From Melieria omissa (Eukaryota > Arthropoda > Insecta > Diptera > Ulidiidae): a DNA stretch of 64,000 bases. Below, piece after piece: positions 48,101 to 60,100 of the stretch. The stretch spans positions 8,831,574 to 8,895,573 of the forward strand of contig OZ020267.1 in the NCBI GenBank assembly GCA_963971225.1, read 5' to 3'. Positions within the stretch are counted from its first letter, which is position 1. Each line of letters starts with the position of its first letter. The notes under the pieces were generated by a model. The model was not told where the DNA came from. It did not search any database and saw nothing but the letters and a program-made list of their open reading frames with translations. The position numbers and the translations under genes were made by a program.

Positions 48101-51100
48101 AGTTAATTATTTAATTATTTCAACAATAATGCGAATTCAACTTTTTCAGTCGGAGTCATTTTATCTTACAGCATTTTTTGGGGACGTTGGGAGTTTGTTG
48201 TTGTAAATAATATTTTTGGCCTGATCTTTCTATTACTCTATAAAAAGAAATATATGTATATAATATCTAAGTGAATGAGTTAGCCGAAGGAAAAATGTCT
48301 GCAATGCGAAAACTTTAGTTTCATAGAATTGCATCGAATTGCTGTATGAATAAGTTAATCGCACATCTTCTTAGCACATTATTTCGATCTTATACTTCTC
48401 CCATAGGCATGAACACTTATTGGGTCCTTGGCGATTCCAGATGGGGATCCGTTAGAATACGAATTCTTTTGACAAACTATGGTAAACGCTTCAAACCTGG
48501 CGTTACCACTTAATTAGTCTGCCGAACTCATATGTTCCAAGATTGCTAAGTGCTGTCTTGAGTAGAACAGATGCTCTGATAACTCCAAAGCTTCATGTCC
48601 TTGCACATTTTGCAACTTTCACTGTCAAAGCCAGACTATGCACATGGGCCGCCCAGTTAAGTGGTTTGAGATATAATGGAGTTCATGTGTGATCTCTGTG
48701 TTTTACACTAAGAAATATGAATATTTTGTTGTTAAGTGAAATATTTAGTTCAAGGAAAGACAGAATTTCGGAAATATGATATTTTATTTTAGAGAATTGA
48801 ATTTTGTTAGAAGTTAGTAAGTTTTTAGTTAGAATTTAGAGAACTGACTTAATGAGATTTTATCTGCATTACTTGTTTCAGTAAAGCTTTGACTTGATCT
48901 TTGATGGAGTTTGGTCATAAATTCAATGGTAGAAGTAGATGAGTGTTTTTTCCGGTCCGAACCAGGAATCAAACCTGGGGCGCTCGGTATGAGAAGCCAG
49001 CGCGCTACCCGCTGAACTATCGAGGCCGGCAATGATGGAGTTTGCTCATAAATTCACTGGTCATTCACCATTTTATGCTCCGTAACACAAGTTGAAGCCA
49101 AAAAAGCTCAATGTTGGAAAATTAAACTTCAGTTGTTTTTCCTAAACATGGTTTACCAAATAGTTGGAAGCCAACTGATAGATTTAAAACTCTTTTGACT
49201 TCTTTGTGTAACCAACTCATTAAACCTTTAATCCAAAAGTGTAACATTGGATGTTGCATTGTACTTGTAATTAATTGTGGATATTGTAAATAAAAAGTAC
49301 GCAAACCTCAGCACTTCTATCTCCTACATAACACTTCATAGAATCTGAAAGTGAACCAATAAAATTCATTGACCCACCCGACTCACACAGAAACTAAAAC
49401 CTGTTATTGCTATATTCAAATGCGTCTAGTTTCATACTCGTTGCATTTTTGTTTTTTGTTTGAAAATCACATAATTTTGCAATACAAAACATTACATTAA
49501 TTGCTGTTTTCTGAGGGTAAATTTTTTCTTGTTGCTGTCTACAGGTGTGTTAGGGTGTTTGTTGTTGTGGTGCAGTTGTAGGGGTTAAGAGAAAATATAC
49601 ATTTGTAAAAAGATAATGTAAATTAAAATTCACATTCGTTATTTTGTTTGTGTTGGATTTGTGTGCGTTTCTTGTTGTGTGTCTCGAGCGATGCCGCGAA
49701 ATGTGTGAAAAATAAAACAAATTCATGGATATGGCGTTACAACAAAATGGACAATGTACATTAAGAAGCCAGCGAGTTGTGTTGTTGTCGATAGAGTTTA
49801 TGCTGAGTTGCATGCAAAACATGAATAGCAGCGACATGCATTGAAGGAGCCGATTCATATTTACAATTTAAATGAGGAACGTTTTTCAAAAGCTAAACGC
49901 AAAATCGAACCAAAAACAAATTGAACACAAATTATCAAAGAAATACACGAAATGATAAACTTTGCAATAAATTGCTTTCAAATTGCACTTGAACACTCAA
50001 ATCAAATGGTGCACTCACCTTAAGTGCAGATTTTAGTACAACAACATCACCAGGACTTTGCACCCACGGTTCACCGTCAACTTGCACCGGCATGTCCGAG
50101 TACAAATGGATTTTGATGTGGCCGCCCTGAAACACATTTCAAAGTCGTGTGTGAGTGTTAATTTCAACAGTTAAAATTTGTTTAATTTTTAAGTTTAGCT
50201 TCTCTTCTCTCACAGCTCACCTGTGCTATGCGCATAGCAGTGCGTATGCCGGATTGTATCTGACCCAGATGCACCACGCCGGTCACGCCGACAATTTCCA
50301 AAACGCCATCGTAATGGTTGGGCGTGGTGAAGTTGTCGTCCTTGTCCGGACCCCAAGGATTGGCGCCACTGCCCCAGCTACAAGTTCGAATGAACGGCAT
50401 GAGTCTCGCTTCCACAATGCACTCAGATGTGTCTGCGCTCACCTTAGTATATTCAAAATAATGATACCCTCGACGGGTGGCAGTTCGACCACTTTGCCGT
50501 CCACCTCCAGGCGCAGCTCCTTGTGCAGGTCCTTGACAGTCTTGCGACCGACTATCTTGCGCAGGCCCATCTTCACGTAGTACCCTTTGTTGTGCAGGCG
50601 CGAGTTGAACTTGTTCGGATTCTCCTCGCGTGCATTGTGGAAATCCAGACAGAGATCCGCATCGATGCCAATGCCGAAGTAGTTGTTCATCACGAAGATC
50701 TGCGAATTGTCCTCGTTTTGTGCGCCGCCACCTGTGAATAATAAGTCGCCATTTAAAAATCGCACCACACGGCGTTAATTTGCTTGCAAAATATAAAAAA
50801 GACATTTTAGCTTTGGTTCTTTTGTTGTATTGTTGTTTAACACAAAAGTGTATTTTCTTAAAGTGTTTAGAAACATTGAACATCGAGCAAGCAAAATATA
50901 CGACATCTAGTTTCCTTGATTCCTTGGCCAGTTGTCGCTAATGGGCTCATTAATCGATGCTTAATGGGTTTGATGGATTAATTTTCATGATATCTACGAC
51001 TATTCGATGCTATCGATATTTTTATTAAAAATTTTGTAACTACTTAGGAAAAATGAAAATAAAAATATTTATTAGCTCAGCTAACTTTTCTATAAAACTA

Positions 51101-54100
51101 TTTTATCCTTTTTTTTACAAATAGATAAAAAATCTGTTTTATTTAAATTCTTGAGCCTTTCCTCTTTCATTTGATAGACATATCGCAATATTCTAACGAG
51201 GTTAAGTATTTTTTATATTTTTTTTATTTTTTATCCTCTTCAAAATTTTGAAGTCCTTTTAAAAGGACAAAGGATGTAGAAATGAAAAACTGAGTACGCA
51301 GTATCACTATGTTTGGTCTCTAGTTTCACGCCCATATGGATTTTTTCCAGTGTGAAAAATGCTGTCGCACGGTGTAGCAGTAAACTTTTTGCAATCTGCT
51401 TTGAATTCACTTCTAAAAATATTAATTTGTTGGTGCTTACTTAAATTAAACCCATAAATCGATCGTTGCTTTTGCTATAAGACGACAAATAGGTGAAGTT
51501 GCTCTCAGGCAACTTTGGGATCGAAAGGGTTAATAGTCAAGTCCATTTAATTTATATAGAAAATCTTTATGCGTGATTCATTCTGGTTTAATGTGGAGAT
51601 CTTGATTCATGTTTTCATATCATGTCTTCTTATATTTTTGAAAACATTCTGAAACAAAAGACAACTTCTTAAACTAGCTTTATTGAATAAAAGTTCAGAA
51701 TGAATTTAATTGAATTGAGAAAAATAAATATTGGACTTAAGTATTACATAATAATTTTGAGAAAAAACTAGGCTTTAGTTCCATTATTGGACTGTCGTGC
51801 TTGTTAAGTTTGTATCTAATGGTGAGGAAAGTTAGCTATGCATTTGTATAAAATTTAGCTGAACCGATTGAATTTGCATTGTAGTTGTTCACGATTTTTG
51901 TTATCCAGATCAATAGTTATTGCTTATGATTTTTTGTTGATAATTGTGATGAGTGATGAGTGATAATGATGTCAACGTTGAAAATTTATTGACATAAAGC
52001 TCTGGTTTGAGTAGCTGTAAGCTACACCGAGTAGATATATTAATCAAAACTTTCATAGACTAAAATCTATAATCATCATTTCCTCAACATATTTACATAT
52101 TTTTACTTATTTACATGTTAAAAAGTAAAGCTTTGAAGATTTAACTAAGCAATTTAGTTGATTCAAACAGCTGAATTCATGACAACGTTTTTTGATCTTA
52201 CTTCCCCAATGAACGATTTCTGCTCGACTGATTCACCTTACCTGTTTCGCCTCGTTCTCGTTAAACTTCAATATCAAACACAGTCAGTTTCATTATCAGT
52301 TTCCAAATAAAAAATTACACTAACACATTTATCACAAAGAAAACAGATATCATTTGAAATCGTTGAACGAGTACAAAACCATACAAACAAAAGTATTTCA
52401 CATAAGTACGTACATAGTAAAGTTTTCAGTTGGTGCATGCAATTTCCTGTTTCATAAACTACTGAAAGTAAGCCAAAGAATAAGCCGAGCATTCCTCACA
52501 TCGAACTAACAGCATAATCAGATACCATTTTACTAACCATTTAATTTTGAGTACATTGTTCTGAGTGTTGGGAAATTTGTGTAATTTTCCAATACTTTTT
52601 TTATAAAGATTTTAGCTGTCTTCTCTTTCTTTTAATTTAATTTCTCTTAATTTGTATTCAAGTTAGTTGCTTCGAACAAATTTCCCAGCATAATACGACT
52701 TGAGCTTTGCATTAACTTTAAAGCTCTTTGAACACTTGAGCGCACTTGACACTTGAGTTATTGACGTTATTGACATTTTCTGACATAAAAAAAATCTAAA
52801 TTGAAGAAACATTTAGAGCGCACAATTATGTACAAGAGGGAGCGTACTTAGTACAATAAATAACTGATTTTACACTATACTGAAGATTAAAGCTTAGTAA
52901 CGATATTGAAATGGTTTACTTTAATTACGTTCACGACTGAATAGTATTTAATTAATAAGAAAGTTTAAGGGTAACCAAGGACTGAACACAAAGTAAGTAG
53001 TTTGTAAATGAAAAGAAAAATAAAAATAGGTAATTTTGAACATCAAATGACCTGATATATCAGTCGATGTAATGGCCGGTAATTGGTGATGCTGATTTGT
53101 TTGTTGCGATAGATGTGCTTGGTGAGCCTTCTTCTTCTTACCGGTAGTATTGGAGGGTGCCTTGAGGGCAGGCTCTTCCGGCTTATCTTCCGGATGGAAT
53201 ACCACTGTCCAGCGATCTAGACGTATCTCCTCGGCCTCGATGACGTCGCGCAGTAAATTCAGTGGGTCCTCGCCGCCCGTATAGCCGGAGCCCCAGCACA
53301 GTACGCGCGCCAAATCGTTGCCTGTCGTTGTGTGAGTGAATCAATTCGTGACTCATATAGCAACCCAATTGAATGTGGCTGAGACTTACCGGTTCCCAGT
53401 GGTACAATGGCACACGGTGGGCTCGAGCACTCCGAGTCCTGGCCCACATTGTCCAGGCACTGCAACACCCAGCCAATGGTGCCATCGCCGCCACATACCA
53501 AAATCTTATAGTTGGTTATTTGACGAAATACATACAAGCTGCAAGGAAGCATGAGAGAATGAGTAAAAAATTTGATGCCCAACTGGTGGCAGCGAGGGGG
53601 CATTTACCCTGGCAGCGGGCCGCCGTTGTCCAGGTCGAATACTTGGTATGGGTTTAGCAGTTTTCTGAAGCTCGATATTAGTTCTAGGCCTTGACAACCT
53701 CCCGACTTAACATTAACAAAGACAAGTAGAGGTCGTACATCCGGTGGGACCATGCTTGGTTCAATGTTTGGCAAAAGCAACACCAAAAGCTTCTTATCCT
53801 CTATAATGGTTTCCCGTAAATTGTAGAAGGCGCGCACCTGTATTCAATAACAACAACAAACATTAGCATTAAAGTAAAGCTCCATGTGAGGGCCTCAATG
53901 CGCTTTTACCGCTTTCTGTGAGTCCTCAAAAGTCAGCACCACAGAGCCATACTCGTAGTAGATGGGACCGATGCTAATGAATTTGTTCTCATCGGTGACG
54001 TATTTGTTTAGGATCTGTTCATAGTTGCGCTGCGAGAGGCCCGGTGGTAAATTGCCAACGAACAGTGCAATGTTTGGTCCGTGCGGATCCTGTTTGTGCT

Positions 54101-57100
54101 GCATGTAGAAGCGCATCAATTCCATTTGCCGTATGGAATCCTTGCCCAGCTGCTTCATAATATCCCATGGGCGTTCGTTCCACGACAGTATGCGTTCGGT
54201 GACGCCCCGATCGAGCAGTACTTCGGAACATCTGCGGAGCAGAGAGCAATTGCAATTTAGTTTGGCTGTGGTTAGTAGTGAATGCGAGGCAAGTTTGCAT
54301 ACGAACCGATAGTCCTGAATTTGATTATCTTGTAAACCAAATTTATCTAAAGCGTCGCGAATCAAATCCTTAATAACAGTTGAATTATCTACAGGAACAC
54401 TGACGTACGGGTCCTCCAGTGAGCATTGCAACTTGCCCGGATAGACGCGCACGAACCCTTTGTCCTTATCGTGAAACCTGAGATATATTGCTGGTCGCTT
54501 ACCCTCTAAGTGTGTCAGACTCAGTACAGGTGTCGGATCCTGCAGCGGTGCATCCTCCATGCCAGCCGACGCGTAAAGATCGGTCATGTAAAATGCCTGC
54601 AACCAACAACGACATTAGCATTAGTGCGCTGCGACAAATCGAACTAAGATCGGTCTCGACTTACACTTGGATCACGAGTTATATGAAAAGCGCGTAGTGC
54701 CGTCGTTAATAATTGTTCTAGTGTGTATGTACGTGGAACAGTGATGACACGGTACAGTTGTCGTCTGAATGAGTTGTTGCCATCGAAGACTTTAATCATT
54801 TCTGCAGGAACACAAAATGGGTGAGTCTACGACATGTTCTGGTCAGAGGGCCATCATCACTACACATACCTATGTCCTTTTCCTCACTTTCTTTCTCCTT
54901 CTTCGTTTTGTCCTTATCCGATTTGTCCGATTTGTGGCCGCTCGCTTCCGGGCGATAGTGCGACGAACCGCCGCTGCTGCAGCCCGCGGCGCTGCTGCCG
55001 AGCACTGATTCAGCTTTGCTAACCGATTCCTCATCCTTGAAACGTGGCGTGTCACCGCTGCTAAACTCTTCGGATATGCTGCGAGCTAGACGACACAACA
55101 AATGCAAAATACAAAATTGAGAAAAAAGCGTTTTACAGAGAGGCAGCAATTCAACTCGACTACCAAAGTCAATCTAAGCTTTAGTGGCTTTGTTAGCTAA
55201 AGTTAGTTTGTTAGATCACAATATTGAAAGCTTAAGATTTTTAGTAAACAGATTACAGATTAGAGTGTTAGTTGTTATTGTTGCTAGCAAAAGGCACAGC
55301 AAAGCGCCAAGCACATATAATATGGAAAGTTAAATTTTTCTAGTAGTTAGTTATGGTACGAGTGAAGTTATATAGTCTACTATAGACTAAGCTATAGTGC
55401 TGTTAGAATTGAAACAAATGTCTCAAATTAAAGGTAAACAGGATTTTGCTCTTTCTAAGAGAGAGAGAGAAGGATGTCATCGTGCAAGCCTTATCCCAAA
55501 ATAAAATGGTTGTCTGTCCATTCTTCAGGAACCTGTGCTGGTTTCAAGCATTTCTATAGAAAAACCTATATTTTGTGTAGAAGAACTGTCAGACTTTCAA
55601 TATCATTGACACTCAAAAACAATTCGAGGATATTTCTTACTTTTTAAATTTTTGTTGTTTTTGTCTTTTTTGGATGTAAACGATTTATCTACCATTTAGA
55701 TTTATTGCAATTTATGTTATGTTCAAATATTTGTAAGATATTTTATATGGTATTTTATGAGAAGACGATTTTTTTGTTTAAAGTGTTCTCTTTGTTGAAT
55801 GAAGATCCCATTCTATAAACTGTATCTTTTATCAGTACACCGGAACCCATACTTTTCTATTTTGATTCATATAGTTTAAAAAAAAAGAAGTATAATTTTT
55901 GATACAAAGCTCGATCTACGGTTAATATTAACTTTAATAGAAAAACCCTAACTGGCAACCACGTATTGTTTGTTTCTTATTCATAAATGCAATTTATTTT
56001 CGAAATTGAATTTATTAAACTTATTAATTTAAAATATCAGCAAAACTATTTCAATATACTATCTCATCTTCCCAATAACACTGCACAACAAAATCAAATT
56101 TTTTTAAATAACAAGGATCTGACAACACATTCTAGTAGAGGGCGCTAAAAAAAAATATACGTGTATCGGCGTTTTGAAAGTTTACATCTGAATTTTTTTA
56201 AGGGGGTCAAAGTTTTTCCCTTTTTGCACATTCTTATGATGAATCGCCATGCGAAAACCATGTAACCTCACATTTTAGGTATATGATGTGTTCAGCAATT
56301 TGATGTAAAATACTACGAAAAATATTTTTGTGGAGCATTTTAACCCTGTAGCTCCTATTTGTATGGGTCAATTTGACCCTTTTTTTCTGAAAAGCCAAAA
56401 ATGTCCTGTAAAACAGAACTTTTAAAGGACAAAATGCACCACGAAAATATTCGTCATAAAATTCGACTGTAGGTCTCTGATTACATCAAAGCTCAGAAAT
56501 TAACTTGAACGCTAGAATTAACCCTTTCAGTCACAATGTCCAATATTACAGCCCATACCATTTATACAGAACGGGTTTATTTTCATGTCGGAAAGGGTTA
56601 AGCCAAAACTGAAAATGTGTTTAACCCATATCGGCCCAATGTTCGATTAATCGAACAGTAAATTTTAGCATTTTCCATAAATTTGTTTGGGCTCTTTTTT
56701 AAACTTTAAACGCGAAAGTTTTGCATAATATGATGGTCTGATTTGTAGTAAAGAATAACAAAAGTTAACATGGGATATTTTGTATAATATGGGATAAATA
56801 TATTCATTTCTCGCACCTCTTCCCAGTTGTATAAATTCCCCAAACAAAAGGTAATTTTTTACATAATTTCAAAAGCACCAAAAAACATTAAAAAACAATA
56901 ATATTTAAAAAAGTAACTATGCAGTCTTGTTAAAAATTGATCAAACTCTCGAAAATATATTTACACTTTTCCCATAAAACCAATATTATAGATACAATAT
57001 ATATTTATAGTTAAGTTTTCGATTTATTAAACACCAAATATCTCGAAAACCAAAAATCGGAAAATTTTTGTGACCCCAAATTTGAATTGTCCGATCCCAT

Positions 57101-60100
57101 TTTATCTTAAAAAAAAACCGGTTTTATTCGAATATTGACAAAAAAAATCGCTGGGCTTATATGGGTTAAGTGTTTATTTCGTACTTAATCAAAATTGGTA
57201 CTAAAATCTCTTGCAAACTTGATTTTTGAGGATTAGTGTGTATGAGAAAAATGTTGAACGCAAAATTTCACTATGAGTCACCCTACAAAAGAAAGCTCTA
57301 GATATAATATATATAATATATTATATTATATATTGGCCCCCTCTACCAGAATCCGTTGTCAGAACATTGTTATTTTGTTTGTGTTGTACAGTGTAATTGG
57401 AAAGATATCTATTCTCCAGAACACGCGAAAACACTTCAAAAAGATAGTTCTGAGTAAAATTTGCATCTACAAAACTCTATGCAGACTTGCGTGGCGAGTG
57501 TTAGACGTGATAGATATGTGGGTTTTTCAGACAGCTTTAACCCTTTCGCTATTTTGTTGCCATATGGCACATACTACTTTGTGGACGTCTGCATCCTCTA
57601 TGGTTGCAAGAATAAATTTTTTTGTTGGTCCTTAAAATAGTTTGAAGTTTTAGGAAAAATACGAAATTGATAAACTGAATATTTAAGTTTAAAGAAGAGA
57701 AGTATTCACGTTTTTTAATGGTATATCTTGACATGGCAAAGGAAGAAGAAGCATACAATTTTAGATAATTTTTTAATTTGACGTTTTCTTTCAATTTAGT
57801 TACTTCTTTACGTCTTATTTTGGCTAAAGTAAATGAAGAAATATTCAAATTTTCGTTATGCGTAAAAATTTTTATGTTTAAGTAATTATTACAACCAAAA
57901 CGATGTGGATTCTCTCATAGAAAAACACTCTAAAATACAGGGTCCGAGTATAAAAAAAAAATCCCAGTAAAAACCTGTAGCGAAAGGGTTAATTACTAGG
58001 CTCGAATCGATATTATACAGTTTTAATAATATATATAGTTTTTGATCTTGCAGTAAGTATATAAACTTTGTTTAATTTCAACTCCAAGCGATTTTGAATA
58101 AATTTTAAAATTCATACTTTATGTTGTTGCCGTGAAAGCTGACCGCTTCCAGTTGATCCAGATTGTCTGCAGTATCGAATCTACCCAAGTTATATGCAGT
58201 GCGAGTACACTAAGTAAACGTACATATATAGTTTTTTTGGTCATGCCAATTGGTGATGGTGATGTGAATGTTTCAGTGTTAGTAGAAATGTGCATTGGTT
58301 TTGTGATAAATGTGCGACATGGATGTTTAGTGGGTTATGTTTGAGATGGGTCGTCAAGAGAGAGAGTAATGTAAAACAACTTGTAAAAAAAATGTGATTG
58401 GTTAACTAGTTTAGGCGATAGTGATGTAAAGATTTTGTAGAAATAGTAAAGAGCGTAACAAGTGAATTATGCAAAGTGGCAAAAATAATTTTGACCTCGA
58501 TTTGACCGAAGTTTAAGTGTCTCACGCCTATAAATCAGCATTCATTCTGTTTTGAATTGTCGAGATCAGGTTTAATTCACAGTGGTGTGTGATTTATACA
58601 TATGTATATGAATGTACATATATATATATTTATGTGTATATAACTTGCATGATTTCTTCAGGCGTGGCACACTTGAGTGAATGTACAGTGTACACCGATT
58701 AATGAACTCAAAAGGAACAGGTGAATTAATTAAGGAACCGAAACCAAATCGAAAACGTAAACGAAAACGAAACGCAAAACATTACTGACAATTGTTAGAA
58801 ACCATTAAAAAAGTAAAGCGTAGATACATGAAATTTGATATGGATTTGTATCCTGGCAATCACCTCTGCGTTTGTGATAGCGCGGCTTGCGCCAGCCCAG
58901 CGACAGTCGCTGCATGCGCTTCAGCAGGCGGCCGAACACGTGGTGCTCGTCGTTGTCGCTCGCGCGCGATCTGCTGCGACTGCTGCCGCCGTCACTAATG
59001 TCGCCGCCCGCAGCGTCGTCGCTCAGGTAGTGCACGTGCGGCCGATTATCCAGGAACTTGTCGTAGACGTCGCCGCTGTGCGTCAGCGCCGCCACTTCTT
59101 CCAAATACTCGTCGTCACCCACATCGTCGTCGTCGTCATCCGTGCAGGCTTGACGTCGCCGCGCTGCAATGTTGTCGGCGCTCGCCCGTCCCGCCAGCGT
59201 GAAGAAGTCATCGTCGTACGGCTGATAGTTGCCGTCTTCGTCCTGTATGGTTATTTCGATATTGCGCGACACTGCGTCCAGACTGTAGTTACTCTTGAAA
59301 TTGTTGTTGCCGCTCTTGCTGGCCGCCGCGGCCGAATTGGAGCGCTTCGAGCGGCGTCGCTGAAAGAAGCGCGCGTACTTTTTCTTGTGGCGCGCTGTGG
59401 GCGGCGGATGCAGCTTGACACCGGGCTCCTGGAAGGACTTGCTGCGCCCCACCGGCGACAGTTGCACGCCGCTCAGCGGCAACGCTGTCTCGATCTCGAT
59501 CGCGGGGTCCGCCTCCGCTGCTGGCGGCAGCGGCGACGTCGAGGAGCACTCGCTGGAGTTGGGCGAACTCACCGAGCCGCCCTTGGAGGGGCCGACGCTG
59601 CACTTGAGCGGCGCCAGGTTGGGTTTTGCTTTCGAAATAGCACCAGTCTTTGAGGGTTTCGCGGGCGCACCGCCGAACGCGGTGGCGCCAATGGCAGTCG
59701 TTGCGGCCATGGCCACGGTCGTCGGCGGCCGGCACTTGGGCGCGTCGGCGTGGGCGATCGCGGTCGGCGACGTCGAAGTCGACATCGTCAATGGCACGTC
59801 GTGAGCATTCTTGCGTTTCTTATCTACACTACTACGGTTCTCTATCGATGTGTTACTATTACTACTACACGTATTATAGCTTAAATTACTAATCAGATTC
59901 ATGCTGGAGTCAATATCAACGTCGTCCGTGGTGGTCACCTCGCCGCCAGTATCGGAAGTTTCATAGAAACTCTCGTGTCGTTGCTCCCTGTGCGACCCCA
60001 CCGCTGCCGTTCGCGTCGCAGTCGCAGCGGCTGCTACACCTGCAGCCGCTGGCCGTCGCTCGTCGTCGCGGCGCAGCTCGCCACGCGGCAGTTCGACGTC

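Larger units (their letters stand above)
46377..50018. other. DGK intron with nested repeat remnants
   Basis: Holds a non-LTR retrotransposon fragment split by a foldback MITE (47.1-47.96 kb) and a tRNA-like retroposed sequence (48.93-49.03 kb). Otherwise AT-rich with microsatellites. Confidence 0.5.
55086..58863. other. DGK intron with a MITE cluster
   Basis: A 3.8-kb intron between the cassette exon and the exon at 55085-54870. It carries three adjacent TTAA-flanked elements (56.52-57.99 kb) and perhaps a fourth, truncated one starting TTAACCCTGTAGCTCC near 56339. The rest is AT-rich with no exon seen. Confidence 0.5.

Noticed and set aside
48950..49030. A functional tRNA-Glu gene
   Set aside because: Acceptor stem does not pair, anticodon stem has a bulge, and it has an A tail with direct repeats.
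56339..56400. A fourth TTAA element starting TTAACCCTGTAGCTCC
   Set aside because: No matching right end was found, so I mention it only as a possible fragment.
58805..59892. Plus-strand open frames over the cassette exon
   Set aside because: The region is GC-rich and low in stops on both strands. The splice sites fit only the minus strand.
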